64,000 nt of DNA from NCBI RefSeq assembly GCF_000165125.1, contig NZ_AEIU01000069.1:62001-126000 (forward strand), written 5' to 3'. Source of the DNA: Vibrio caribbeanicus ATCC BAA-2122. Its GTDB lineage: Bacteria; Pseudomonadota; Gammaproteobacteria; Enterobacterales; Vibrionaceae. Numbering within the stretch: the stretch's first letter is position 1; each line of letters opens with the position of its first letter. Made by a program: the position numbers and the translations under genes. The notes below the pieces were generated by a model, which was not told the DNA's origin, ran no database searches, and saw nothing but the letters and a program-made list of their open reading frames with translations. This document shows positions 45,593 through 54,363 of the stretch, piece after piece.

Positions 45593-46768
45593 ATGTATTT
45601 AGATAACATAAATAGTCTGATTAAATATCGTACAAACATATTTTTTTCAATCATAATTCTTTTCTTGATTTTAGGAATAAGTGCTAGATATACTCACGGT
45701 GCACATAATATACAGAAAATATTAGCTCTCATTATTCCTATTTGCATGGTAATAAAGTTTGGCTTAGAGTCCGGATACATAAAACATTTTATTATTTACC
45801 TAACTACAGTATTCTTATGCTATATATTTTCAGATCAGAACTATGTAGATATAAGTCCTTTAACATTTTTAAGGGCGGTTTTAGGTTTTGGAATTCTATA
45901 TGTCATAATGCTAGTAAAGAATGGTACCTATTTAAGGTCTTTGACTACCGGGCTTGTACTGTTGCCTTTGTTCATGGTCCTTATATCATCAACATGCCAT
46001 TTTTTATTTAATATATCTGTGACAAGCGGTGGGAACCGATACGGAGCAGGAATATCAAGTGCACATTTTGCATTTCTTACCTACTTCGTAATTCTTTTCT
46101 TAGTTTATGAATCTTTACTAAAAAAACGAGTATATTTATTTTTTATTGCAGTCACATTAATGATGATGCTGCTCTCTGGGAGTAGAGGCCCGCTGTTGGC
46201 CGCGCTACTACCTATAGCTTTACTTCTTCCATTCTTGAAACTTAGAGATATACAAAGAAAAATTATTTTGACATCACCGCTTATCATTATTGTCGGTAGC
46301 AAGTTAATATTGTCAATGGTTGAAAGATCAAAAATGACAACATTTGATAGTGATGGTGGGCTAAATCTTTCTGGCCGAGAATATGCTTGGAGCTATTTTT
46401 TAGAAAAAATTGAAGGTTTAAATTTATTTGGTGGAAAGCTGGGCTCTATAACTAAGGTAACCGAAGGGGTCAAGGAATATAATCTTTACGTATTTACTGT
46501 TCCTCACAATGAGTTTATTCGGTTTTATATGGAGCTTGGAATAATTGGTTGTTCATTATTTTTCTTAAATATAATATTTATTATGTCAAAGACATATAGA
46601 ATTAGCAGCTCGACAACGAGGAAATTCTTAGTTACATCATTTATAGGAATGTTCATTCTTACTTTATTTGATAATTCCCTAAGTACTTTACAGTCATCGG
46701 TCCCGTTTGCATTACTTTTAAAGTATATACATTTTAATGAGAAGTTAAGACATGAAGAAAAAATCTAG
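45593..46768 (+). CDS. Wzy-type polysaccharide polymerase (O-antigen ligase-like)
   Basis: Multi-spanning membrane protein that probably joins repeat units in the periplasm. About ten hydrophobic helices are seen, with a larger periplasmic loop (about 245-310) and the SGRE...GG-like segment (NLSGREYAWSYFLEKIEGLNLFGGK) followed by VPHNEFIRFYMELGIIG. That is the PF04932 O-antigen ligase/polymerase signature. The 391-residue length fits. It lies between the Wzc-like gene and glycosyltransferases. Very low GC. Assignment to polymerase rather than ligase rests on context. Confidence 0.82.
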   Translation: MYLDNINSLIKYRTNIFFSIIILFLILGISARYTHGAHNIQKILALIIPICMVIKFGLESGYIKHFIIYLTTVFLCYIFSDQNYVDISPLTFLRAVLGFGILYVIMLVKNGTYLRSLTTGLVLLPLFMVLISSTCHFLFNISVTSGGNRYGAGISSAHFAFLTYFVILFLVYESLLKKRVYLFFIAVTLMMMLLSGSRGPLLAALLPIALLLPFLKLRDIQRKIILTSPLIIIVGSKLILSMVERSKMTTFDSDGGLNLSGREYAWSYFLEKIEGLNLFGGKLGSITKVTEGVKEYNLYVFTVPHNEFIRFYMELGIIGCSLFFLNIIFIMSKTYRISSSTTRKFLVTSFIGMFILTLFDNSLSTLQSSVPFALLLKYIHFNEKLRHEEKI

Positions 46769-47621
46769 AATACCATTGGTTTCTGTTTATATTCCTACTT
46801 ATAACCGATCATCGCTCTTAAATAGAGCAGTTAAATCAGTTCTTTCTCAGACAATTAAAAACATTGAAGTGATTATTGTTGATGATAATTCAACAGATGA
46901 TACATTTGAATTGATATCAAAACTGAAAGAAAGTGATGATAGAGTAATATATCTCAAAAACAATAAAAATATGGGAGCCTGTTTTAATCGAAATAGGGCA
47001 ATATCTGAGGCAAGAGGGAAGTTCGTTACTGGTCTCGATGATGATGACTTTTTTTTACCTATGAGATTAGAAAATTTTATTAATTATTGGGAAAATAAGA
47101 ATCCAGATGCAATAGCTTTATTTTCAAATAAAATTGTAAAATATACGAATGATATAGAAAGTACGTATGATAGTAAAAATTTAGTATCTTTTAATGATTT
47201 GTGTTTAAAAAACCAAGTAGGAAATCAGATTTTTACACTAAAAAGTACGCTAAATAAATTCAAATATGACGAGGGATTATCTTCGTGGCAAGATTTAGAC
47301 CTTTGGTTTAATATTCTCAATAGTAATAGATCTAAATTTTTTGAAAATACTAAACTAAAAGATCATATCATTGATAAAAGTCATCCTCACGAAAGAATTA
47401 GTAATAAAAAAGTATTATCTTATATGGATTCTTTTATGACAATAACTCAAAAGTATAATTTTTCAGAAAAAGAAAAATATAAGTTAAAATGTCAAGTTTA
47501 TGCTTATGATACACGTAAATTTGGATTATATAGAGTTTTCAATGATTCTATTAAGACCCAAAATATATATGTCATTTTAAGAATGACCAAATATTTTTTG
47601 TTTAACAAAAGGAGTTTTTAA
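46752..47621 (+). CDS. Family 2 glycosyltransferase
   Basis: Cytoplasmic GT-A-fold transferase adding a sugar to the lipid-linked repeat unit. VSVYIPTYNRSSLLNRAVKSVLSQT starts the nucleotide-sugar-binding domain, with VIIVDDNSTDDT and the metal-binding LDDDDFFLP near residue 95. The start overlaps the polymerase gene by 17 bases. The donor and acceptor sugars cannot be told from sequence. The C-terminal half is lysine- and asparagine-rich, reflecting high AT content. Confidence 0.88.
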   Translation: MKKKSRIPLVSVYIPTYNRSSLLNRAVKSVLSQTIKNIEVIIVDDNSTDDTFELISKLKESDDRVIYLKNNKNMGACFNRNRAISEARGKFVTGLDDDDFFLPMRLENFINYWENKNPDAIALFSNKIVKYTNDIESTYDSKNLVSFNDLCLKNQVGNQIFTLKSTLNKFKYDEGLSSWQDLDLWFNILNSNRSKFFENTKLKDHIIDKSHPHERISNKKVLSYMDSFMTITQKYNFSEKEKYKLKCQVYAYDTRKFGLYRVFNDSIKTQNIYVILRMTKYFLFNKRSF

Positions 47622-48452
47622 ATGCCGAAAAAGCTTCTCATGCTCACAACGTGTATTGTAAATGAAGAGAATATACAAGATCTTCTCAGAATGGTGAGAT
47701 CTTACAGAGATGATTTCTCTAATTGTATTCATCTTATCTTATTGCAAGGAGACTTGAGCAACTTTAAATCTGCTATCAGTGCCTTGGAACTGTCAACGTA
47801 TATCATATCAGTTCCAAATGTTATCTCATTATCAAAAGCTCGAAATATAATGTTTGAGCATGCTATAAGCTCAGGATTTTTAGACCTGTGTGAGGTGATT
47901 GCTTTTCCTGACGATGATTGCTGGTATCCCGACAATAATCTTTCAGATATCTTCACTTTGTTTGAAAAAAATAAAACCCTTGATTTGTTAGTATGTCGAT
48001 ATAGCGCAAGTACACAAAGCTTACATCAATCAAAAGGCCAAAATTTATCGCTAAAACAGCTTGTTAGCTACGGCTCATCCGCCACCCTTTTTACAAGAGT
48101 ATCATGTTTGGATAAAAAGAACTTTTTTGATGAATCTTTAGGTATCGGTTCACCAAATAATGGAGGAGAAGATTTAGATTTTGCGTTACGAGTGTTTAAA
48201 AAATCAAGGCATGGAATTTTTTTCGATCATCCATTAGTTGGTCATAGCGACAAAGTAGTTACAAAAAACTATCGTTACTTCCAGGGCAGCTTTAGAGCAC
48301 TCAGAAAAAATTTATTTTTGCATCCATTAATTCCTCTATTTTTTATTCGTAAGTTTTTGGTCGGCATTTATTATGTATTACGCTTTGGGATGCCTGTAAG
48401 AAAATTCTTCAGTTCACCGCAAAAATTAAAAGGATTTAGTAATGAAAAATAA
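47622..48452 (+). CDS. Glycosyltransferase, family 2-like
   Basis: Probable sugar transferase of the repeat-unit assembly line. It keeps the GT-A-type ALELSTYIISVPNVISLSKARNIMFE region and a metal-binding VIAFPDDDCWYPDN motif (about 88-101), then NNGGEDLDFALRVFK near residue 183, typical of GT2 catalytic acids. The start abuts the previous stop exactly, with AGGAG just before it. Overlap with the next gene is 11 bases. Sugar specificity is unknown. Confidence 0.82.
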   Translation: MPKKLLMLTTCIVNEENIQDLLRMVRSYRDDFSNCIHLILLQGDLSNFKSAISALELSTYIISVPNVISLSKARNIMFEHAISSGFLDLCEVIAFPDDDCWYPDNNLSDIFTLFEKNKTLDLLVCRYSASTQSLHQSKGQNLSLKQLVSYGSSATLFTRVSCLDKKNFFDESLGIGSPNNGGEDLDFALRVFKKSRHGIFFDHPLVGHSDKVVTKNYRYFQGSFRALRKNLFLHPLIPLFFIRKFLVGIYYVLRFGMPVRKFFSSPQKLKGFSNEK

Positions 48453-48894
48453 AAAGCTTCTCTTTGTGGCTTCTCCCGGAGGCCACTTGGTTCAATTAGG
48501 GTTGATTGCTGAATGTTTTGATGATGTGGAGAGTGTTATCGTAAGTACATATAAAGAAAAACCAGCGTTTCTTTCTGGTGATGATTATCGAAGAGTTGAC
48601 GATTTTAGTCGTGATAATCCACATTTAGCATTTAAAGTTTTTATGCAGTGTTTCAGAATATTACGTCGTGAACATCCCGATCTTGTTGTGACAACTGGTG
48701 CTGCGCCTGGCTTGATTATGGTGATAGTGGGTCGACTTTTAAGAGTTCGCTGTGTCTGGGTTGATAGCATTGCAAACTCGAAAAAGCTGTCACTTTCAGG
48801 TAGGATCGCGTCCAAGTTGGGAGTCTCCGTGGTATCTCAATGGAAAGAAGTCGCCGAAAACTCAAATCTTATCTACAGAGGTCGTGTAATATGA
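48442..48894 (+). CDS. Alg14/PssD-like membrane subunit of a glycosyltransferase
   Basis: Membrane-anchoring half of a two-subunit glycosyltransferase of the Alg13/Alg14 type (PssD/PssE in rhizobia). KLLFVASPGGHLVQLGLI at the N-terminus and PDLVVTTGAAPGLIMVIVGRLL in the middle are typical of Alg14. At 150 residues it has the normal length. It overlaps the partner subunit by 4 bases (ATGA), which suggests coupled translation of the two halves. Confidence 0.9.
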   Translation: MKNKKLLFVASPGGHLVQLGLIAECFDDVESVIVSTYKEKPAFLSGDDYRRVDDFSRDNPHLAFKVFMQCFRILRREHPDLVVTTGAAPGLIMVIVGRLLRVRCVWVDSIANSKKLSLSGRIASKLGVSVVSQWKEVAENSNLIYRGRVI

Positions 48895-49361
48895 TTTTGC
48901 TTACAGTAGGCACTCAGTTACCCTTTGATCGTTTGGTAGAGTCGATAGACAGACTAGCTCTTAAGTACCAAATTGAGGTTAAAGCGCAGATTGGAAAATC
49001 AGATTACCAATCACAACAGATAGAAAGCCAAAAGTTTTTTACTCCTGATGAAATTGAACAAGCCTTCAAAGAGGCAAGCATTGTGATTTCTCATGCTGGG
49101 ATGGGCTCGATCATAAACTGTCTACGCTATAAAAAGCCTGTGATTATCTTCCCAAGGCTGTCTAAATATGGTGAGCATAGAAATGATCATCAATTGGATA
49201 CTCTAGAGTCATTTTCCAATATTCAGGGAATCTATCCAGCCAAAAATGAAGATGAACTTGAAAAGCTTATTTCTAATATTGACAAATTAAAATCTCCACT
49301 AGGGCTATATACTCCAGAACGCGACCTTCTTATATCTTACATCCGAGAAAAAATGCAGTAA
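48891..49361 (+). CDS. Alg13/PssE-like catalytic subunit of a glycosyltransferase
   Basis: Catalytic half of the Alg13/14-type transferase, a GT28 C-terminal domain. The ATG at 48891 overlaps the Alg14-like stop as ATGA and opens directly into MILLTVGTQLPFDRLVE, the conserved N-terminus, so the longer frame from 48840 is rejected. VISHAGMGSIINCLRYKKPVIIFPR is the donor-binding block. In rhizobia and streptococci such pairs add the second sugar, often glucuronic acid or galactose. Specificity here is unknown. Confidence 0.9.
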   Translation: MILLTVGTQLPFDRLVESIDRLALKYQIEVKAQIGKSDYQSQQIESQKFFTPDEIEQAFKEASIVISHAGMGSIINCLRYKKPVIIFPRLSKYGEHRNDHQLDTLESFSNIQGIYPAKNEDELEKLISNIDKLKSPLGLYTPERDLLISYIREKMQ

Positions 49362-49496
49362 ATACAGTTTAAAATACTATAAAACCAGTGCTCTTCCTAA
49401 TTTTGAGAATGCTAATAATTTTTAGTAAAGAACGTTTTTAACTATGAAAAAATTAGTTAGAGTAGCCATGTAATTTTTATGATCTTAGAGGTAAAT

Positions 49497-50462
49497 GTGA
49501 AAGAAAACTATCAAGTAGAATGGAAAGAACGTTTAGACAAATTAAAAAGTATGCACAAAGATATCGCTGACTATTGTCAAGGTAAGAAATTAGCTTATCT
49601 TGATATCCCTATGCACTTTAATGTGGGTGATCTTCTTATTTATGCAGGTACTGAACAGTTTATTAGAGACTACAGTTTAAATGTGACTTATCGTGGGTTT
49701 GATAGTGGAATTGATCACAAAGAGTTAAGAAAAGTTGATATTATACTTATTCACGGTGGTGGTAATTTTGGTGACTTGTATCCTAGACATCAGATATTTA
49801 AAGAAGAAATTGTTACAAAATATCCTGATAAGAAAATAATATTCCTTCCTCAAACAATATATTTTAGAAACAATGAAGAGAAAGTTAGAAGCGCTTCTAT
49901 ATTCCGAAAACATAATGATCTTCATATCTTCGTACGAGATGACAGAAGCTTAGAATTAGCAAAAGAATTCTCCAATAGTTGTAATATGATGCCAGATATG
50001 GCTCATAGCTTACATCCTCTCATTGACCATTCAGAAGTAGAGAATATAAACATTGATAAATTTAAGATATTAAATCTACGTAGAATTGATATTGAAAATG
50101 TTTCACTAGAAACAGATATATCTAAGAAGACATTTGATTGGGACCATCTAATAACAAATGAAGATAAGATTCATTTAAGACTTTCAAGTAAATTAAATTT
50201 AATCCCTTTTCTTAGAAAGAAGATATTGAATAAATGGCACAGAAGATCCGATATTTTGATATTTAGATCTATTAATTTTTTCTATCAATTCAATGTTGTT
50301 TATACTGATAGATTGCACGGTGCTATATTAGCCTACCTTCTAGGAAAAAATATTAAATTAATAGATAATTCATACGGTAAAAACACAGGGTATTATACAA
50401 ATTGGCTTGATGACAAATTTTTAATAAAAAATATTTCAATTAATAAAAATGAAAAAAACTGA
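49497..50462 (+). CDS. Polysaccharide pyruvyl transferase
   Basis: Adds a pyruvate ketal to a sugar of the repeat unit, giving the polymer negative charge. PF04230-type features: DIPMHFNVGDLLIYAGTEQFI, IILIHGGGNFGDLYP, the VRDDRSLELAKEF region and a C-terminal TDRLHGAILAYLLGK (about residue 275). GTG at 49497 with AGAGG upstream is preferred. ATG at 49479 gives six more residues. It lies 117-135 bases after the Alg13-like gene, the largest gap in this operon, and overlaps the flippase gene by 14 bases. Confidence 0.88.
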   Translation: MKENYQVEWKERLDKLKSMHKDIADYCQGKKLAYLDIPMHFNVGDLLIYAGTEQFIRDYSLNVTYRGFDSGIDHKELRKVDIILIHGGGNFGDLYPRHQIFKEEIVTKYPDKKIIFLPQTIYFRNNEEKVRSASIFRKHNDLHIFVRDDRSLELAKEFSNSCNMMPDMAHSLHPLIDHSEVENINIDKFKILNLRRIDIENVSLETDISKKTFDWDHLITNEDKIHLRLSSKLNLIPFLRKKILNKWHRRSDILIFRSINFFYQFNVVYTDRLHGAILAYLLGKNIKLIDNSYGKNTGYYTNWLDDKFLIKNISINKNEKN

Positions 50463-51753
50463 TCATATTGCAATACTATCACTTTTTACTTCTTTAATAC
50501 GAGTTCTCGGAGGCCCGATAACCATACTTATGGTAAGTAGCCACCTAAGTCTAGAAGAAATGGGGTTTTACTATACATTCTTTAGTTTTATAGTAATGAC
50601 CCAGTTATTTGAAGTAGGTATTGGTTTTGTTTTAAAACAGTTTTATAGTCACGATTGTAAATATAATGATCAAGGTGTCTTATCTAAAAAATCTTTAATT
50701 AAGTCAAGTAAATTGTTTATTTTTTCGTGTCAGTGGTATATGGGTCTTGCCATCATTTATTTAGTACTTCTTATCCCTTTTTCAAAGTTTTACTATTTTA
50801 ATTATGAGGGGAATATTGAATTTGAAGGCCCACTGTTACTACTTTTAGTCGTTACATCTTTGAAGCTTGTCTCGAACATAATCGACACTTATCTAGATGG
50901 TATGCAGAAGCAGATCATTTTACAAAAAGCTCGGTTATTTTCCTCAATAACAATGTCTTTAAGTCTATGGGCGCTCATAAGCTTAGACTATCAATTATAT
51001 TCAATTGGTTTGAGCTTATTTCTATCAATACAGGTCTTTGTTCTCGTTGTCTTATATTATAAGAAAAATATAGATTTTAAGATTATAAAGGCAGGAGTTA
51101 ATTACTCTTTCTTGGAACAATTTAGAGAAATATTCCCATTATTAAGTCGATCTAGTCTAGTTTGGTTTTTTGGGTATTTTTTTTGGAATGGTTTCACTTT
51201 GCTAGGCTTTCATTTATATGGTGCGTCTATTGCAGGTCAGATCGGCTTTTCTATCGCTATGGCAAAAGGAGGTTATGATGTTGCAAATTCATTTTCTGTG
51301 AATCAAAGAACAATAATTGCTAATAAGATAGCTAATGACAAGCTTAGAGAAGCTATTGAAATATTCTTTAAATATTCAATTTTCTCTTTATCGGTACTAA
51401 CTTTTGGATATTTAATTATCATTTCAGTCAAGGTCTATTTAAGTGAATTTGAGATTGTATCTAAAATGCTAGATACACAAAATCTAATCACTTTGTTCTT
51501 GTTCTATATTTTTATATTGGTAATGACAAGTGTCAACAATTTTGTAAGATCATTTAAAATTGAGCCTTTTGTATATTTGTCAATCTATAACTCTACCTCT
51601 TTAATGGTGACATTTTATTTATCTCATTATTGGGGATTAAAAAATATATTACTCCTATCAATGATTTTTCTCATACCTTCATTGATATACTCTTTCACAT
51701 TCTTTTTAAAAAAAATTGGATATATAAAATTAGGTATAGCTGATGTTAAATAG
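50449..51753 (+). CDS. Wzx-type polysaccharide flippase
   Basis: Inner-membrane flippase moving the lipid-linked repeat unit to the periplasm. About 12 hydrophobic helices over 434 residues and the MATE/MOP-type N-terminus (LFTSLIRVLGGPITILMVSSHLSLEEMGFYYTFFS) support it. The start overlaps the pyruvyl transferase by 14 bases and the end overlaps the next glycosyltransferase by 11. Together with the Wzy-like polymerase it shows that the cluster uses the Wzx/Wzy route. Strong AT bias. Confidence 0.85.
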   Translation: MKKTDHIAILSLFTSLIRVLGGPITILMVSSHLSLEEMGFYYTFFSFIVMTQLFEVGIGFVLKQFYSHDCKYNDQGVLSKKSLIKSSKLFIFSCQWYMGLAIIYLVLLIPFSKFYYFNYEGNIEFEGPLLLLLVVTSLKLVSNIIDTYLDGMQKQIILQKARLFSSITMSLSLWALISLDYQLYSIGLSLFLSIQVFVLVVLYYKKNIDFKIIKAGVNYSFLEQFREIFPLLSRSSLVWFFGYFFWNGFTLLGFHLYGASIAGQIGFSIAMAKGGYDVANSFSVNQRTIIANKIANDKLREAIEIFFKYSIFSLSVLTFGYLIIISVKVYLSEFEIVSKMLDTQNLITLFLFYIFILVMTSVNNFVRSFKIEPFVYLSIYNSTSLMVTFYLSHYWGLKNILLLSMIFLIPSLIYSFTFFLKKIGYIKLGIADVK

Positions 51754-52699
51754 TAAGCTAAAGATAAGTGTGATTCTACCTGTATATAATGTTGAGGACT
51801 ATCTCGTAGATTGCTTAGAATCAGTTTTATCTCAATCTTATACTAATTATGAGCTTATTGCAGTCAATGATGGTTCAACCGATAAATCAAAAGATATTTT
51901 AGAAAGTTATCTAAGTAAATTTTCGGGAAGGTTGAGAATCTTTAATCAAAGTAATTCAGGTCTTTCTTGCGCTCGAAACACCGGTTTAGATATAGCTTCT
52001 GGTGATATTGTGTATTTCTTGGATAGTGATGATTGGATATTATCAAATACGTTTTTTGATTGTGTTGGTTTCTTTAAAGAGGACGATACGGATCTTGTAT
52101 TGTTTGATGGTAACGCATTTTGTGATGGTATGTCAGAGGATAATTTAGATCGATACAACTACATAAGGTCTTTACCAAATACACAATATCGAAATGGAAA
52201 AGTTTTTCATGATTCTGTTGTTACTGGTACTTATGTTGTTCAATCTTGTTGTTATTTTTATCGAAGAGAGAGATTTTTGAATCTTAGGTTCATCCCAAAG
52301 ATTTTACACGAAGACAATTATTTTACTACGTGCCTTCTATTAAGCGCAAAAAACATAAAAGTATCGAAGAATAGATACTTCCAAAGGCGTATAAGAGAGA
52401 ATTCGATAACGACTACACGTCTAAGTTTCAGACATGCGGATGGCTACTACGTAACGACAGATAAACTATTGGAGCAAGTTAAGTTCGATAATATTACCGA
52501 ATATTCTTTGAGTATATTTTTAAATCGATTATTACGAAAAGGATTTTCTATAGAAAAGGAGGTTAAGGGGAACATGCCTATATTGCGTCGTATTGAATTA
52601 TATAGAAGTTACTCATCGGTATTGGACATAAAAAGTTCGCTGTGGCTCTTTTTACCAAATGCCATGTCACTAGTTGCTCGGTTAACGAATAAAAAATAG
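51743..52699 (+). CDS. Family 2 glycosyltransferase
   Basis: Cytoplasmic GT-A transferase. Typical GT2 order: ISVILPVYNVEDYLVDCLESVLSQSY, NYELIAVNDGSTDKS, GLSCARNTGLDIASGDIVYFLDSDDWI (DSDD near residue 94) and a late HEDNYFTTCLLLSAK block holding the probable catalytic acid. The 318-residue length is normal. It overlaps the flippase by 11 bases and lies 8 bp before the ABC gene start, linking the polysaccharide and type I secretion genes in one transcript. Confidence 0.9.
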   Translation: MLNSKLKISVILPVYNVEDYLVDCLESVLSQSYTNYELIAVNDGSTDKSKDILESYLSKFSGRLRIFNQSNSGLSCARNTGLDIASGDIVYFLDSDDWILSNTFFDCVGFFKEDDTDLVLFDGNAFCDGMSEDNLDRYNYIRSLPNTQYRNGKVFHDSVVTGTYVVQSCCYFYRRERFLNLRFIPKILHEDNYFTTCLLLSAKNIKVSKNRYFQRRIRENSITTTRLSFRHADGYYVTTDKLLEQVKFDNITEYSLSIFLNRLLRKGFSIEKEVKGNMPILRRIELYRSYSSVLDIKSSLWLFLPNAMSLVARLTNKK

Positions 52700-52707
52700 G
52701 AGTGGTC

Positions 52708-54363
52708 ATGGGTAATTGGGAACAATATCAGATCGTTAGAAGAAAAAACCTCATTTTTATCAGTGTGTTCTCTCTTTTTTTTAATTTACTTATGCTCGTT
52801 CTACCTTTGTTTAGTATTCAAGTATTCGATCGTGTGCTCACCTCAAGAAGTATTGAAACTCTGATAACACTATCTTTAGTTGCCATTGCGTTACTCGTAT
52901 TCCAAGCACTATTTCAATACACTCGTACAAGGTTGCTCGAACATTGCGAGGCTCATTTCGAATTGTCATGTTCTTCATCCATAATTGAAAAAATCATGTA
53001 TCTTCCAGGTCAGAAGGCACGGCAATTACATGATCTGAGGGAGGGTAAGTCATCACTTAGCTCGCACTTTTACCTTTCTTTGAACGATATGCCTTGGTCC
53101 ATAGGGTTTACGTTCGTTCTTTTTTTGCTTCACCCCAGCCTTGGTTGGTTCACGGTTATTGGCATCTTCCTCCTTCTTGCTATTGTTTCGTCTAATTACT
53201 TCCTCGCTAAGAAACTAGCGGGTAATCTCACTCATTCCGCTCTAGCAAGTAACGTAATGTCTCAACAGATTATTGATAAATTACATTTGGCAAAGTGGAC
53301 TCCAGCGTTACAGCAACTACTAGGGAAGCGTAAAAGTATTGCTGACGAAACAACTTACTTAGAGGAAACCAGGCAAGAATACGCAGCATTATTTTCGTCG
53401 ACCTTACTTTGGTTGAAGCAGGTACTTCAAGTAGGAATTTTGGCATTGGGTGCATGGTTAGTTATAGGACAAGAAATTAATATGGGGGCTATGCTCGCTG
53501 CCTCAATTCTTTTTTCGCGCGTCTTAGCTCCAATTGAACAGTGCTTCCAGTTATTACCTCAGTGGCAAAAGAAAAGACTTGCCCTAGAAAATATACTTGA
53601 GCTGTTAAAAGAACCTGATTTAGAGGCTCCCCCAGAGGTCATAGGGTCTTCGCATGACCTAATGTTAGAGCGAGTTTCGTCTTTGAATGGTGCTGGGAAA
53701 GTGTCAATGCGTAATGTTCATTTTGAATTGAAAGCTGGTCATTCGCTCGCTGTATTGGGGGAGGTTGCAAGCGGAAAGTCGACGCTTTTGAACGCCATAA
53801 TAGTTCCCGAGTTGGTTCACTCAGGGAGGATAGTTCTTAATGGGGTTGAAACCAAGAATATTTCAAGAATAGAGCGAAGCAAAACGATAGGGTATATCCC
53901 ACAGTCGGTCGATTTCTTTGAAACTTCAGTTTTAAACAATATCACTAGTTTCGATGTCCAAGAAAGCCGCTTCGATAGAGCTCTTGAGATATCTAGATCT
54001 TTGGGTCTACATGAAACAATCAGTCGTTTGCCACACGGCTATAATACCATGCTGACGAATCAAAACGACTTGCTTTCTCTAGGAGAGATGCAGCTTTTGT
54101 CAATCGCGCGCGCCATTTATCATCAACCTAAAATTCTTGTTGCCGATGAATTTGACTCTCACCTAGATGATATAAGTCTAGAGAAGGTACTCCACACTCT
54201 GAATCATCTCAAACAGCAAGGCACTTCTATTATTTTCGTGTGCCAGAAAAGGGCGAGTTTGTCTGTTGCGGATTGGGCCATTAATATACAAGAGGGTTCG
54301 ATTAAATTTGCCGGAAGGCGTGAATCAGTGATACAAAAACTTGAGGCTGAGGTGTTGTCATGA
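52708..54363 (+). CDS. Type I secretion ABC protein (PrtD-like) with degenerate ATPase motifs
   Basis: Inner-membrane ABC protein of a type I secretion system, PrtD/RsaD type without a C39-like domain. Six helices (about 15-280) precede an ATPase (about 330-540). Walker A is GEVASGKST, the signature reads LSLGEMQ instead of LSGGQ, Walker B ILVADE is kept, the D-loop reads FDSHLDD, and the H-loop histidine is replaced by glutamine (FVCQKRAS). Activity may be reduced or specialised. ATG at 52708 with AGGAG upstream is preferred to GTG at 52702. It overlaps the membrane-fusion gene by 4 bases (ATGA). Confidence 0.87.
   Translation: MGNWEQYQIVRRKNLIFISVFSLFFNLLMLVLPLFSIQVFDRVLTSRSIETLITLSLVAIALLVFQALFQYTRTRLLEHCEAHFELSCSSSIIEKIMYLPGQKARQLHDLREGKSSLSSHFYLSLNDMPWSIGFTFVLFLLHPSLGWFTVIGIFLLLAIVSSNYFLAKKLAGNLTHSALASNVMSQQIIDKLHLAKWTPALQQLLGKRKSIADETTYLEETRQEYAALFSSTLLWLKQVLQVGILALGAWLVIGQEINMGAMLAASILFSRVLAPIEQCFQLLPQWQKKRLALENILELLKEPDLEAPPEVIGSSHDLMLERVSSLNGAGKVSMRNVHFELKAGHSLAVLGEVASGKSTLLNAIIVPELVHSGRIVLNGVETKNISRIERSKTIGYIPQSVDFFETSVLNNITSFDVQESRFDRALEISRSLGLHETISRLPHGYNTMLTNQNDLLSLGEMQLLSIARAIYHQPKILVADEFDSHLDDISLEKVLHTLNHLKQQGTSIIFVCQKRASLSVADWAINIQEGSIKFAGRRESVIQKLEAEVLS

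Noticed and set aside
48840-48890. Extended N-terminus of the Alg13-like gene
   Set aside because: The extension lies inside the Alg14-like gene and precedes the conserved family N-terminus; the ATGA overlap start at 48891 is far more likely.
49444-49473. Nine-codon frame MKKLVRVAM before the pyruvyl transferase
   Set aside because: Too short and without support. It may be a relic of a deleted gene start, but nothing shows translation.
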